Below, piece by piece: positions 24,401 through 36,687 of a DNA stretch of 64,000 bases. The stretch spans positions 1 through 64,000 of the forward strand of contig BBXU01001992.1 in assembly GCA_001598975.1 (NCBI GenBank), written 5' to 3'. This stretch comes from Parachlorella kessleri (Eukaryota; Chlorophyta; Trebouxiophyceae; Chlorellales; Chlorellaceae). The notes below the pieces were generated by a model. The model ran no database searches, was not told the origin of the DNA, and saw nothing but the letters and a program-made list of their open reading frames with translations. A program made the position numbers and the translations under genes. Within the stretch, counting starts at the first letter, position 1. The number at the start of each line of letters is the position of its first letter.

Positions 24401-27400
24401 GCTGCACCTGAAATGCAGGAAGCTGTTGCCCCCCCCGTACAGACACTAGCCACTGGGGGTGCTTTCAATGGAGAGTGCAAGAGATAAACCCGGGACCTCT
24501 AGATGTAGCAAGCTCCCAAGCACAGCTTGTGCCAAAGCCGTGGGCTCTTGTGGGCAGCACTGGCAGCGCTCTTGCTGGCAGCTGCCCGAGGATACGCGCC
24601 ACTGCAAGGCGTTACTTCGTCCCACGCTCTCCCTCCACTTTGCCCGCTTCTGACTTTCCGGCGCACTCCTCAGCTGACTTGCCTGACACGGCGGCATCGA
24701 TGCGCACGGGCAGCTCCGGGTCTGAGATGGCCTGGACCACCCGCTGCAGCAGCGCGCTGAAGGTGGGGCCCTTCCCTGCAGGGCTCAGCATAACACAGCC
24801 GCAGGCCGCTCAGCTAGACGTGCGCTGCATCCAGAGCTGGAAACCGCACTGGGTTTCTTGTTCCTTGGTTCCTGAGAACCAGGGCCAGACAGCTCACAGC
24901 TGGCCTCCCAGGTCCGGCTTCCTGCCAGACGAGGCTAGCAGAACGAGACAGCCGGGCCCTCTTCTCAGACCTATCTACGCCAGCGTACCCCAGCCATGCT
25001 GCCCACAGCTGCAGTTGCCCACCAGCCCTGGGGGACCAGCAGCGGCCAGCCAGACCTGCTGGCCCCCCTTGGTTGGCACTCAGCCCACGCAAGCCGGCAG
25101 GCAGGGAGGACGGGCTGTGCAGGCCGCCGCTTACCCTGGCCGTCCTGGAACTCAATGTCCGCGTAGATGCCGGCCAGCCAGCAGGCCTTGGCACGGAGGT
25201 GGCCGTAGGGCGCGCCAAACAGCGGCACCACGTGCTGCACAAGCATCGGCTCCAGCTGAGACTTGTACCTGCGCACGCACGCAGCCCCTCGAGATCTCCT
25301 CAGGGCCGCCCACCCCCATCCCTCGCACCCATCCATCGCTCCTCCATCGCAGCTCCTCCTGCCAATGTTCCTGGCCTCCCGAACGGTGCCACCTGGCAGA
25401 GCCGTGGGCGCCACCCTTCAGCAAGCCCCAGAATGCACGACGGTCTGCTGCAGGGCACATCGCCTTGGGCACATTACAGAGTGGCAGCTACAGGGCAGGA
25501 CAGGGCGCCTGCGCGTCCGCCCACCTCTTCTTGTCCTTGAGCACGTCTGCCAGGGTGCCGATGGCCAGCAGGGCGCCGTCCATCTTCCGGGCAAGCGCAG
25601 GCGGGACGGCAGCACCAGCCGCCTTGTACTCCCCCAGTACGCTCACCAGGTGCTGCGCAAGTAACACATACGGCGCAGGTTCACATTCAAGGCAAGGGGC
25701 AAGGAGTCTGCCTGCCTTCCTGCCACAATCCTTCCCTAAACAGGGCACAGTGACCACAGGGGTGCGACTCCGACCAAGGCAGCTTGACACGCACTAATCA
25801 GCAGGAATGAGCAAAACCGCTGCCGTGGCGATCACCAAGGCCGCTCATGCAAGGCCGGGTCGCAGCCAGCTCATTGCTCCAGGGTTCAGCTCAACATTGC
25901 AAACCAAGGCCGGCCGGTAGGTAGACTCGTCTCCTGTCCAGCAACGCCTCGATGCTGCTCAGAGATCCCCTCCTCACTCACGTTCATGAGCATGTCCAAG
26001 CAAGACTTGGCCCGGGCCTTGCACAGCTCATGCACAAAGTTCATGGCCGCGGTCTTGGTGGAGTAGATGTCCTCGATGATGTCGTAGCCCTTGCGCACAT
26101 ACTCCTGCAGGGCCGGGCATGGCACATGTGGTTGCAAGAGGGGTGAGGCGGGAACGCTGCAAGCAAGACCCTCAGGGGCGAGCACAACACGGGGAGGGAG
26201 CACAACGCAGGACGCGACGGCAGCACCAAGGTGGCACCCAAAGCCGCCAGCCACACTAGTTTCCAACCCTAGGTCCTCCGCACAACCACTGCATATGCGA
26301 GTGTGGTGCGCAGTGCACGATTGCATCACCTACTTGGGGGTCATCCCGCCAGAGCTCCTCATCCTCATTGTCAAAGCACAGCATGGGGAACACGACACTG
26401 CAAGGCACCAGGCATCACCAAGCCTGGACAGCTGGAAGTGTGTGTGTGGAGGCTGGCCTTCTGTGAGGTGTGCACATATGCGCAAACCCCCTGCTACGCG
26501 ACATGACCACAGCACGACATGTTCATGTGTCAAGGGTAGGTGTACATGACCCCCAGAGCACCCACCTGAGCAGTATCTGCTCGGCGTGAGGTTTGAGCGC
26601 CCTCCAAGTGTGGCTGTATGCCACTGCCTGAGTGACGTACTGCAGCAGCAGGTTGATCACCCGCGGCGACAAATACACGCCCTGCACGTGGTTGACCGCG
26701 ACAGACTGTGACAACGCATTACGAACTCAACAATACCGAACCACGAGAACTCCAGACAGGTGTGCGGAGACGTGAACCGGCCCCCACACACCCACGCTTC
26801 ACCCACTTTACGAACCCAACACCCCCCAATGCCATCCATCACCGCTGCACCTGGACGCAGAGCGCCTCTAGTGAACACACATCAGCGGAGAGACCTACTG
26901 GGTAACGGCTCATGCAAGACCCAGAGCATGATTGCATGTAGCCTTGTCAGTACAGTTCGCGCCCCCACCTCCTGTGTGTTCCCCTGCCACCATTAACACC
27001 CACACATCGACGCCTGCCTCCCTGCCTGCCTGCCGCCGCCCCTCCCTACCTGCGCCAGGCCCGCCAGCAGCTGCAGCGCTGCGGCCAGGAACGTCAGCGC
27101 GCACTCGTGCTGGAAACGCGTGGCAAACGCCACGTCGTTGGCCTCCTTGCACAGCTTGGGGTCACCGTACCTGAAGAGAGCACACTCCCCTTCACCTTCA
27201 TCTTGTCACTCTGACACCTGGATTCCACCCATGCGCACCCTGGAGGCCCATGCACACCAGTAGGAAACCTTAGAGACATGACATGCAGCCACCCCCGGAC
27301 AGCCACATATTTTCGGAGCAACAACAGCCATGGACGGGCAGCCACATAGTCCTTGAGCAACAGCCGTGGAGCTAGATTAGACACGCCCCGTGCCAGCCGG

Positions 27401-30170
27401 TTAACATCTTTTTATTATACCAGACAGCCCCAGCCCCGCCCGGCTGCGACCACCGAGCGCCGCCCGCCCCGCTGCACACACCGCTTCGCCGCACCTGTTA
27501 AACAGCCGGTAGGCGATGTGCATCACCCACTTCTTGGCCTTCCACCACTGCCACGCCTTGCGGGCGTCGGGGTCAGCAGGCATGTGCTCCTGCACCACAG
27601 AAGCTTCACACCTCTTTGACAGACTTTTACATTCCTACGCTGCCTGCCCACACCAGCCCTGGTCAACCCCATCAGACTGGACCCCCCAGGCTGCGGACAG
27701 TGCGGCTGAGTGGCTGCCAAGACAGCCAACCATCCAAACTGGGAAGCGCGCTTGCCGCAGAAGTACAATCGTGAGCAGGGTTGGCTAACACTACTTGCAA
27801 ACAGTTACAGTGTGGTCCCCGAGTCTCCACTTGGGCAGGCCTTGCCACCCCCAGCCGGAGGTTTGAGCTCTCGTATTGAGTGACTGCCGGCCACAGGTGT
27901 GCACATGACGGCTAGACCAAGGACCTTTCTCCGGGGCTCTTTCTCGGGCCACTCCCACAGCCCGGCATCCCCATCCACCCACCAGCGGCACGGGCTTGAG
28001 CATGAGGCCGTGTATGCACTCCATCCACCCCGCAAACTGCTCTGGCTGCAGCAGGATGGCGGGCACGTCCATGTAGGTGGCGCTCCAGAAGATCTTGCAC
28101 ACCAGCTTGAGCAGCTCCGCCAGGTCGGTGGAGGGAGACGGGCTCGCCATGAGCGTCTGCATGCTCACACGGGCAGCAAAAGGGGGTGTAAAGCAAGAAA
28201 AGCCAGGGTACGCTGCATCACCAGGGATTGCCGGTTAAGTGATGATCGAGGCAATGTTCAACTGCCTGCTGGGAGGTGTGTGCCAGACTTCAGCGGTCGG
28301 TCGGCCTCACCAGCAGGCACATGAGGCAGCAGCCCTTGGCCCCACTATGTGTGGCACCACTGTCGCCTGTGCACCGTCTGAACTCTCCTACCTGCTGACC
28401 GCAATACGGGTATGCACATCACCCACTCCGCCCGGCCTTCAGCACGCAAACGGCCTCCATCGTTTGCGAGTATCACCCTACAACGCGGTCACAACCCCTG
28501 TGCATGTCCACCGCCACTGCCCTCCCACAGGGCAGCCGCCGCCGATCTGCACCTTAAAGATGGGCAGCAGCAGCGGGAAGGTGGTGTTCACAATAGCTTC
28601 CAGTGGTGCGCGGTCCTCCTCGTCCCGGAACTCATACTTGCGGGCCAGCAGGCGCAGCACGTACAGCGCGCCACCGATGCGGAGTTGGTCCTGCAGCACG
28701 GCAAGTGGGGAGGCTGTGTGTACCACAGCTTGCCAAGGGACAGCCCAGACTGGGTGCTGTGCGGCAGAGGCGCTCCCATGCACGGCGGCAAGCTAGACGG
28801 TCATTGCGAACACATCCTTTAGGTGTGCGGAAGTATTCATGGAGTCCCTGCAGGACATGCTACCCCTATCCCTTGTTTCGACCTTGAATCGCATGACACT
28901 GCCACCCCAGGCGAGACCAAATGTTGTGGCCCCGTGCAAGCTTGCCGTCGGCACTACAAAGCACACAAATACCACATTTCTGTTGCCTACTGATTGACGC
29001 AGCTGGCACCCTCCACACTGCTATCTGACTGCTGTCTGACCCCTTCCTGTCACTCGCATTTCCATCTTAAATACCACTGGTATCATTACCGCCACAGCCG
29101 AATTGTTCGGCCAAGCTGCTGTAAAACAACCCCCCCCTCCCCCGGGCCCCGCCCTCCCCAGCTAACCCTGCCGCTCCCCACCTGGCTTGTCAGCAGCGTA
29201 TAAATCTGCTGCAACAGAGCAGGCCACTTGTCTGGGTAGTCGCAGTAGATCATGCTGCGCACGCATTCTCCAAGCTGGACCTTGACGCTGTGCGGCGCAC
29301 GCACCACGCCCTCCACTATCATCTTGCGCACAGCAGCCTTATCCTCCTCTGCCAGTGGGCTGGGCTTTTTGTCTGCGAAGCGCAGGCGCCACGGGACAAG
29401 CCAAATGAATGCAGGTGTAGGCTCCAGTGACTGTCCGGCGGCTGTCCAGTAACTGTGGATTTGCCAGGCGTGAAAGTCATCCACACGGATCAGTAGCCCG
29501 CTTTCTCAAGGAATTTGCTGCCTACAAATCTCAGCCCTTCACGACGAGCAAGCACGCCACAAGCACCGCTTGCCCGTCTCTAGGCAGGCAGGCAGACACC
29601 AACTAGACTGCTGCCAGTGCCGCGACCGGCCTTGTGAATCACGCTACTATAAACAAAAACTCTTGCTGCAGTTGGTTTGCCCAAGTAGGCCAAGCACGGC
29701 CAACTCTAAGGAGAGGGTACTGCCCACCAAGTGTTACCCAGCACTGGCAGAGTTACCCCAGGCGGTTGTGGCACTTGCCCTATTGGCAGCAGGCTGCCCG
29801 CCTCCCACACCTGGCGGCTTTCCCACTGGTACAGTAGCAGCATACTCTCCTGCGCACACGTACCTTCGCCCTCCCAATCCCTCTTGGCTGCGTTCTTAAA
29901 GGAGATGGCTGCCACCTGGCGGATGGCCGGGTCTACAGAGTCCTCCAGCGCCACCCGCAATAGGTTGACAATCTGTCCCCTAGCATGTTTATGCTGCAGG
30001 AAACGCAAGGGGCTCAAGACGTTCATTTTCATCACTAGTACCAACAGCATGCAGGTGGACCATGAAAGTTTCACAGTCACCTGGTTTAGCACTTCTTCTG
30101 CAGCCTTCCTGGCAGCCGGGTCGACACCCACACAGGCGGCCAGCACCGTGCACAACTGCTGAATGTCCAT
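18416..30170 (-). CDS. IPO8: Importin-7/8-type karyopherin beta (Sxm1/Nmd5 family)
   Basis: Nuclear import receptor made of HEAT repeats that binds RanGTP through its N-terminus and carries ribosomal proteins, histones or other cargo. 26 exons join without a phase break to 1049 residues (human IPO7 is about 1040). Exon starts run from 30170, 29993, 29372, 28690, 28156, 27589, 27170, 26681, 26397, 26104, 25652, 25268, 24775, 24267, 23793, 23383, 22757, 22348, 21453, 20989, 20561, 20104, 19698, 19319 and 19028 to 18597. Diagnostic segments are the N-terminus [61 protein letters not shown] and [11 protein letters not shown] long acidic stretch (19-kb exons, [12 protein letters not shown] and [10 protein letters not shown]) and a short C-terminal helix follow, as in IPO7/8. 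Intron 13 uses a GC donor. The complete gene spans 11.8 kb. Confidence 0.96.
23188..23215. repeat. (CCAG)n microsatellite in an importin intron
   Basis: About six CCAG/GCCA units immediately next to the donor side of importin exon 16 (exon ends at 23223 on the minus strand). Confidence 0.85.
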
Positions 30171-30969
30171 GTTGTGCCAACAGGTGTTCCCTTGCCCAGA
30201 GGCTTGCTGCCTGCCGAGCCCACGCGACAGGAGCAGTACTTCGTATCTTTTTAGCTTGTGGACTAATAAGAAGGCAGCGAAGGGAGCTCCGGCCCGCCCC
30301 CGCCACTGTTCGAATCAGGCGTCCCTGCATGCAGCTGCAGGGCCTCTGTGTTCTCATCCCAGCACTCGTATTGGCATAGAAGTGGCCAGGCCAAGGTCTC
30401 TAGAGCAAATCCCAGCAGCTGAGTGTAGGCAGTCTTCTGAAAAGGCTGGAGGGTATGTGGTTGAAGGTATTCAGCCCGTCCGCTTTCAGCTTAACGAGTC
30501 ACCAAGACAAGTCCGCACATAATAAATGCATGCGACACTGGACCTACTATGTTACACCCAATGCCAGCAACATAAAGCCAGGGGACGGCGAACTTTCTCA
30601 TTATCACTCACAGCAGAACAGAGGAGATACAGCAGTAAGAGCGGTCACAGTAGAAGAAGCGAAGTATACAAATGAGACCTCCCTGGAGCACCAGATGCTG
30701 CTCCCCGCCCAGCGTTAAACAGCACCGCCCCAGTCCCAGGCCTCTCAATAGTTCACCCCCGCCCATCAGAATCCAGTCCCTCTGCACGTAGCCCACACAA
30801 AGATTAGTCCTCAGAAACTGTACTCCTACAATAGACCAGAAGCATAAAATCTGCAGTGGTGTCCAATTGCAGTTACACTCAGGCAAAGGGAGCGAGGCAG
30901 CAGCTCTGGTGTAGCCGCTCCGCACCCCTCAGCCCACACTTCACCAAAGCAGGGGTCCACTGCTCGCCC
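30171..30969. other. Intergenic region between importin start and GLTP gene end
   Basis: Promoter and 5' flank of the importin gene plus 3' flank of the GLTP gene, both on the minus strand. TTACA at 30883-30887 (TGTAA on the minus strand) lies 83 nt after the GLTP stop codon and is the likely polyadenylation signal. No other gene seen. Confidence 0.55.
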
Positions 30970-32730
30970 TCATGCGGTGGCTGTCGCCCAAAGGCTGGCA
31001 ATGCTAAAATCCGACCTGGGAATTTCTACTCCCTCGTACAGCTTGGAGATCTGCCCCACTATCACGTTGGCCGCCTCCATGAAGCCCTTGGCATGCTCTC
31101 GAGCACTTTCATCTGCAAGCAGAGCCAAAGCCGACCAACAGGTCCAACGTCCAAGTATGGCAAACAGCTGAAGTACACTGCATCAGAGGAGCTTCTGCAC
31201 CTCAGCCGGCCTGTTCGTCTGCGCTGTCACAGCATAGTGGATCCAGGTAGAAGGAAAGCGCACACTTGATGGGGGCTGGGCCACAGTAATCTAGCCCAGC
31301 CTGCCACGCAGCAGCAACCAGGGCAATTCAAACTGCGTGCTTAATGCTAGCGGCCACCAGGCACTCACGTGTCTCGCCAATGCTGCTGAAGAAAGTCTCA
31401 GTCGAGGGCAGCCCCAACATGCCCGTCTTGATGCCAGCCCGCACCACCCAAGTGTGAATCAGCGCGAGCGTTTTGTCATATGCATCTGCACAGTATCCGC
31501 AGGGTCAGAAGAAGACCTCACATCACAGACAACAGGAAGTTCCTCAGGACTTGCTGAATAGACAATTCATGGAACCCAGCTCCACTGTCAGGCAATGCAG
31601 CCCACTGCGCAGTAGTGCGGAGCCCTGACCGTAATGCCAAAGCACGCACAGTTTACCTGTCACCGCCTCGCGCAGCTCCTTGCCCTGAGACAAGTTCTCG
31701 AATATGTAACTGATGAAGGACACGGAGGTTAGGAGCCGATGCAGGTTGCGCGAGGGGCTGTTCTTCTTCACGATACTACCATCCTGCAGGCAGGTGAGTG
31801 CCACTCAGACAGACTGGCACGGTGTTGATTAAAGCTATTGAGTACCAAGTACCAAGTACCAGGAGCCTGTTTTGTATTGCAACAACCCTGCAGTATTGTT
31901 TGCCGATAAATTTGTGCAATATTGGAAGGAAGCTGCAATACCGGCAACGTCCTTGTATCCACTGCTGTCCTTGTGACGGAGACTGTCGCATTTGCCAGTC
32001 GCACAGCCCTGATGCAGTGAACCTGGTTCTGCGCTGCACTACCCCTACCTTCTTGCCCGCAGCAACGACATCGTCCAAATGCGGGTACTGGTCTGCTACC
32101 TTAACCAGGGTCTCCCGCTTGCCGGAGAACTGCATAGGTTAACTACCAAGAGGTAAACAGACTGTGTGCAGTGGCTCGCGGGCAGATACCACTGAGGACT
32201 CCCGACAGCTGGAGCCGACCATGTAGCTCAGGTGCTCACGATAAGTTGAGGACATACCACACTGAGCACCAGCACATGAAATGCAACAGTTGCGTGCTGC
32301 CCACCTCCGCCTTGGCTATCTGAAAGACAGTGCCGATGTGGTCAAAAACTAGGACCACCTGCACGCAGAGGATAGCCACCCTGCACAGTGAGTGTTGATA
32401 ATAACCTGGAAGATCTACGGGCTGGCCAGTAGGGAAAAGTGAAGGCCGCCCCAGCAGCAAGCTTGGCAGCGCTGCCCTGTCCCAGGATCACAGCAACTTG
32501 GCCACACAGGTCAACACCGGGTTGTCCGCCCCGCCCCAAAGGCCCGAGCGTTCAACTTCTTTCCCTTCCGCTTATTGGCGACTGCCGTGCCCCAGGCATG
32601 GCCCCACCGGGCTCACCTTCCCGCACGCCTCTGCAAACTCCTTCGTGCTCAAGCGCCCTCCGTTCTTGGTGAGATCAACAAAGCTTTTCGTCAGGTTGGG
32701 AAGGAAGCCAACAGGTTCGCTTCCGGTCAT
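30970..32730 (-). CDS. GLTP-domain lipid transfer protein (ACD11-like)
   Basis: Soluble two-layer helical protein that moves sphingolipids (ceramide-1-phosphate in plant ACD11, glycolipids in GLTP) between membranes. Six exons (32730-32617, 32358-32305, 32129-32049, 31783-31657, 31485-31369, 31112-30970) join in phase to 211 residues, the normal domain length. Family landmarks in order: VVLVFDHIGTVFQIAKAE (counterpart of the membrane- and headgroup-facing helix with its conserved Asp), the early NGGRLSTKEFAEAC helix, SRNLHRLLTSVSFI (Arg and Leu residues of the headgroup site), and LALIHTWVVRAGI with the conserved His and Trp that precede the C-terminal helices. The order matches ACD11 better than animal GLTP. 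Ends ...FSIASLWATATA. Confidence 0.9.
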
Positions 32731-33142
32731 ATCTCACAGGAATGCTATTAGTACTAGACAAAGAGCCGAAGTATACGAATGATCAAATCGCTGAATTCAG
32801 CAAAACCCGTCTGGGGACTGTTTGGGAGCCTGCCGCGGATGCCGCTCAAACCGCGGTGTTAGTGCCGGGAGCGCCTCAGCCAGGTCAGGATCCATGCCAT
32901 GATCAACCGCTTCCTGCAGCTGGTGGGTTGCATGCACATGTCAATGGTGGCAGGGATGCCAACAAAGGAGAGATTGCAGAACTTAATAGATGCAGAAACT
33001 AATGGGGTGGGTAACGATGGTTAACAAGTAGTGTGAACAGAGAGGAGTAACATAGCTACTGTTTCAATGACAACGCAACGAGGCTGCCGCACAATCTGAC
33101 ACAGTTCAAAACATGTTGTAAGCTGCAGCCTTGAGTGTGCTG
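32731..33142. other. Short intergenic region
   Basis: 5' flank of the GLTP gene and 3' flank of the next minus-strand gene. No TGTAA was seen on the minus strand near the stop codon at 33143, and no gene is recognised. Confidence 0.5.
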
Positions 33143-36100
33143 CTACTCCCGAGCCCGCCGCCTACCCCGCACAGCCTGCGACAGCGCTATGTAGACCGAT
33201 CGCTCGCTGCCCTCGGCTGCACCTCCCCTGTTGCGCTGATGCTTGGCGTATATCAACGGCATTCCCACAGCAATGCCCACTGCAGCCATCATGAAGATGC
33301 CTACCAACACCTGCACAAACACAGAACACGCATACCTGGTGCGGCAGAGTTGCAGGCACCCAGCACTGAGGCAACTGCACGCAATACAAGCCAACCCTAC
33401 TGCCAGTATTCTGGTGTCACCTCCACTCATTGGCCATGCACAGTGCAGGTCATGGCGTTCAAACTTAGAACATGCCGATGCTTACAGAATTGGCGCTGCT
33501 CTTGCTGACGGCTGCCTGCTGCGCCCGCTTGTACACCAGTGAGTACTGCTGCTCCATTTCCTCATCGCTCAGCAGCGGGCCCTGCAGCTCTCTGGAGCTG
33601 GTGTCGGCTACATCTTCGTCAGTGAAGCCTTCATCATCCAACTGGAGGGGAGCTGGCTCCTGCTGGCCTGCGACATACACAGCGGTGGCCAGGTAGTGGG
33701 CGATTCATGTAAGGGAAGGTGGCGGCTGTACATGGACAACACAGCAGTGGGCAGAATCCGCAGGTGTGTAAGCGTGCAGTGTGTGGGATGCGTGCAAACC
33801 TGTGGCAGCATGACAGTGCAAGACCCTGGGGGCGGAGACAAGGAGGTTCATTTGGGCCTTGGACGGCAAGGTTGGAAGCTTCAAGGGGGTGGTCCCTACG
33901 TCCGAATCTCATAACCGTCAAGCCGCATAGTACAAGCAAGAGGCCTTGGTAACGATAGCATGGGAGCACGGAAGCCAGCCCAGTCATCTTAATTTCAGCA
34001 GCCTCTCCGCTTGCAGGAAGTTGCCCGGCAGCCGGGGTGGACGAGGGCTATCTGTCACCTTGACCGCTTGCAGTGGCGCCACTGTTGATTCCACCCCGAT
34101 CATCAGTTGAGGCACCAGCTTCGCTACCGCGCTGCTGCACAGTGCTTGGGTCGCCCTGCCCGCCTGCACTTGCTGACTCGCCCAACTTCTCTTCTTGACC
34201 CTCCCCTTCTCCACGACTGGTGCTGGCAGCAGCCTGTGCATCAGCGCTGGTCCCCGTCTCCTGACGTTGAGCGTCTCCGTCATTGCTGCCGCTGCCTGCC
34301 TCTGCCTGCACCCTTGGGCTAGCAGCGGTAACGTTGCCAGCATCACCGACGAGCGGCGTCACCTGCTCAGCTGTCGTCCCAGCATCAGCGGCAGTGCCAG
34401 CGCCTGCCTGCTGCTGACTATCTGTACCACTACCTGTGCCTTGTTCCTGAAGCTGCTCTTCGCCCTGTTGCTGGCCCTCAACGCCACCTCCTGCGACCCG
34501 TCCACTGCCGCTGATTTCGCTGCTGCTGCTGTTGCTGCTACTCCTGTTGCCGCTGCTGCTACTGCTGGCATCAAGACTGCTGGTGGTATTGTCTCTGCTA
34601 CTTCTTGTGGCATTGAACACCTGCTGCTGACTGTCCCTGCCGCCTCCCGAAATAATAGTGCTGCCTTGACCCATTTCAGCCTGCATAAGACTGGCACATC
34701 CCACCTGCAAGCAACTGGTGTTGCAGCCGTAATAACTGCCCAGCTTTGGAGTTCACAATAGCTTATGCAAACCAGCACAGGATTTAGGCACTTCCCAAGA
34801 CCGATTCTCTACTCGCCTTCCTCCAACACATCAAAACATCAACATTACAAAAAGCTTCTGCATGTGTGACACACACATTCAGCCCATTAATGCTGCGTGG
34901 CACCCACTGACCGTGATGTTAATGACCATGTAGTCATCGGGGCTGGTGTTGTCGACCCTGAACTCTGTTGCGATGTGCCACTGTGTCACATGCTGCGGCT
35001 GCAAGTCCCCCGGCCCGCCACCATACATCAGAACATCGTCCTGAAGGCAGGACAGGCCAACTCTAGTAAGAAGCGGGTGATACAGTGCTGCTGCGACGGC
35101 CATGACACACCTATCACACAAGTTCACCCGTAGGTCTAAGCGAGCAATCCGCTGCAATCATGCTGGCCACCTTCCAAAGACAATCGAGATGGTGAAGCAC
35201 AGCCAAGGCCCTGGGCCAACGCATAGCTGTTGATTTCTGTATCTATGGGCAAGCTTGCCACCCTGCCTTACGTTGACAGGTTTCGTGCCATTGGACAAAT
35301 CCCAGTCAGCAAATCGATTGCTCCACCAAAGCACCCTGTCCTCTGCAACAGAAAACGCAGGAAACCTGTCGTGTTGGGCAGTCACAGCGTTACCAGATTC
35401 ATCCGGACAAAACACAGTTCCATTGCATGTGTTTATGCCACAAGCCTCCAGCTTGCTCACATGGCGTTGCAGCAGAGAAGGGGAATGAGGCTGGAAACGA
35501 TTTCTCAGATCATCTTGAAACACCCACACCTTGAGGCGGGCTGCCCTGGCGGACATACATGGGCCGCCCATCATTACAGGCCACAGGCTTATACAGCCCG
35601 TCCACTCCCCCATGGAGCAGCGCGACCTTGGCGTCTGCACCTCGTATCCTGACCTCACAGACATCCGTCTCTGCAACCAGAGAAGGGTAGCCTGCCCCAG
35701 GCCCTTGGAAACTGGACCACCTTTCTGACGCAATTCAAGCAGACAATATATGCTTCCTAGATGGATCACATCATGCAGCGACAGCGGGGCCAAGACCAGA
35801 TGTTGTAGTCGACCTAGGCTGATGTGGAAACCCATACCACATCCAGGCCGACTGCGGCAACTGGCTGCCGGCTCACTGTTCAGAGGTGCCCCATTGCGCG
35901 TGTCCGCACACTCTTCCTCCAGTTGGGCCGTGGGGTTAGGCATGGCATAGTCGTCGTCATAGTCTGCACGGTAGGCTGCTGTTGTTGGCTGGATCCTGCA
36001 CCACCCAACGAGGCTGTCCTAAGTGTTGTGCCCAGCTGGCCCAGGTGGAACTGCTGCTCAGGGCAATGAAGCAGAGCAGGCCTTGCATCTATTCTATACA

Positions 36101-36438
36101 GTTCTCATTCTGCACTAGACGCCAAATCAACTCAGTTACCACGTGTTCGCCTGAAGTGTTCTGTTGTTGTAAGGCCCAGTTGGCAAAGCCAGGAAAGTCT
36201 TTGTCTGAAGACTGGCGGTGCAGCCTTACCCTGCAGTATTATCTATGCCCAAAGCCCCACCGCTGTAAGCTTCTGCGGAGAGGCTGTAGTCGTCACCGTA
36301 CATGTCAAACTGGTCATCTGGCTTAGCCAAAGGGTCGAGCCCTGTGCCTGAAGGCTTTACATACTGACCCTGGCCAGCCACGCCTGCGAGAACTGTGCAT
36401 AAAATCAACCCAGGTACCACCCAGCGACAGTGCCCCAT
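33143..36438 (-). CDS. Secreted-type single-pass (type I) membrane protein with Ser/Gln/Gly-rich stalk
   Basis: Eight exons (36438-36261, 35963-35838, 35670-35530, 35342-35272, 35040-34912, 34704-34059, 33667-33486, 33310-33143) join in phase to 546 residues. Layout: signal peptide VVPGLILCTVLAGVAGQ, an acidic Tyr/Asp segment, a Cys-containing ectodomain (about residues 75-215) with SCRSRPGC, VCEVRIRGADA, GLYKPVACNDGRPMYVRQ, RVLWWSNRFADWDLSNG and VTQWHIATEFRV, a roughly 215-residue Ser/Gly/Gln/Thr-rich stalk with several N-x-S/T sites, an acidic juxtamembrane part, one transmembrane helix (VLVGIFMMAAVGIAVGMPLIY) and a 30-residue Arg-rich cytosolic tail. I do not recognise a named family. The GRPxY...LWW...W spacing resembles small Trp-rich extracellular beta domains common in algae and protists. 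Role unknown; surface or cell-wall function is inference. Confidence 0.8.
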
Positions 36439-36687
36439 ACCACGGGCACTGGCTAGACCTCACACCGATGTAAGAAGGATAGCATCATGACCGATACCAC
36501 GAAGATCGGTTGAAGGAGAAATGGAAGAAATACAGCTTCAATCAAGCAAAGCCACCTGGCCATGTCCGGCGGGAGTTGTTGAGAGCGCGCAACAGCAGAA
36601 CTCTTGGAGTCCTCGCTGGAGGACAGTCCTATAACGTCCTCAGGCACATCTCGTCCACATTTTCAACCTAACTATGACCTGACATGC
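36439..36687. promoter_or_regulatory. Compact bidirectional promoter
   Basis: Only 249 bp separate the divergent start codons of the type I membrane protein (-) and the GT14 glycosyltransferase (+), so both promoters and 5' UTRs must overlap here. No individual element can be assigned by eye. Confidence 0.5.

Noticed and set aside
24475..25797. Long plus-strand open frame of 440 codons
   Set aside because: It lies antisense to in-phase importin exons and their introns; Pro/Ser/Arg/Gln-rich composition is typical of a GC-rich shadow frame.
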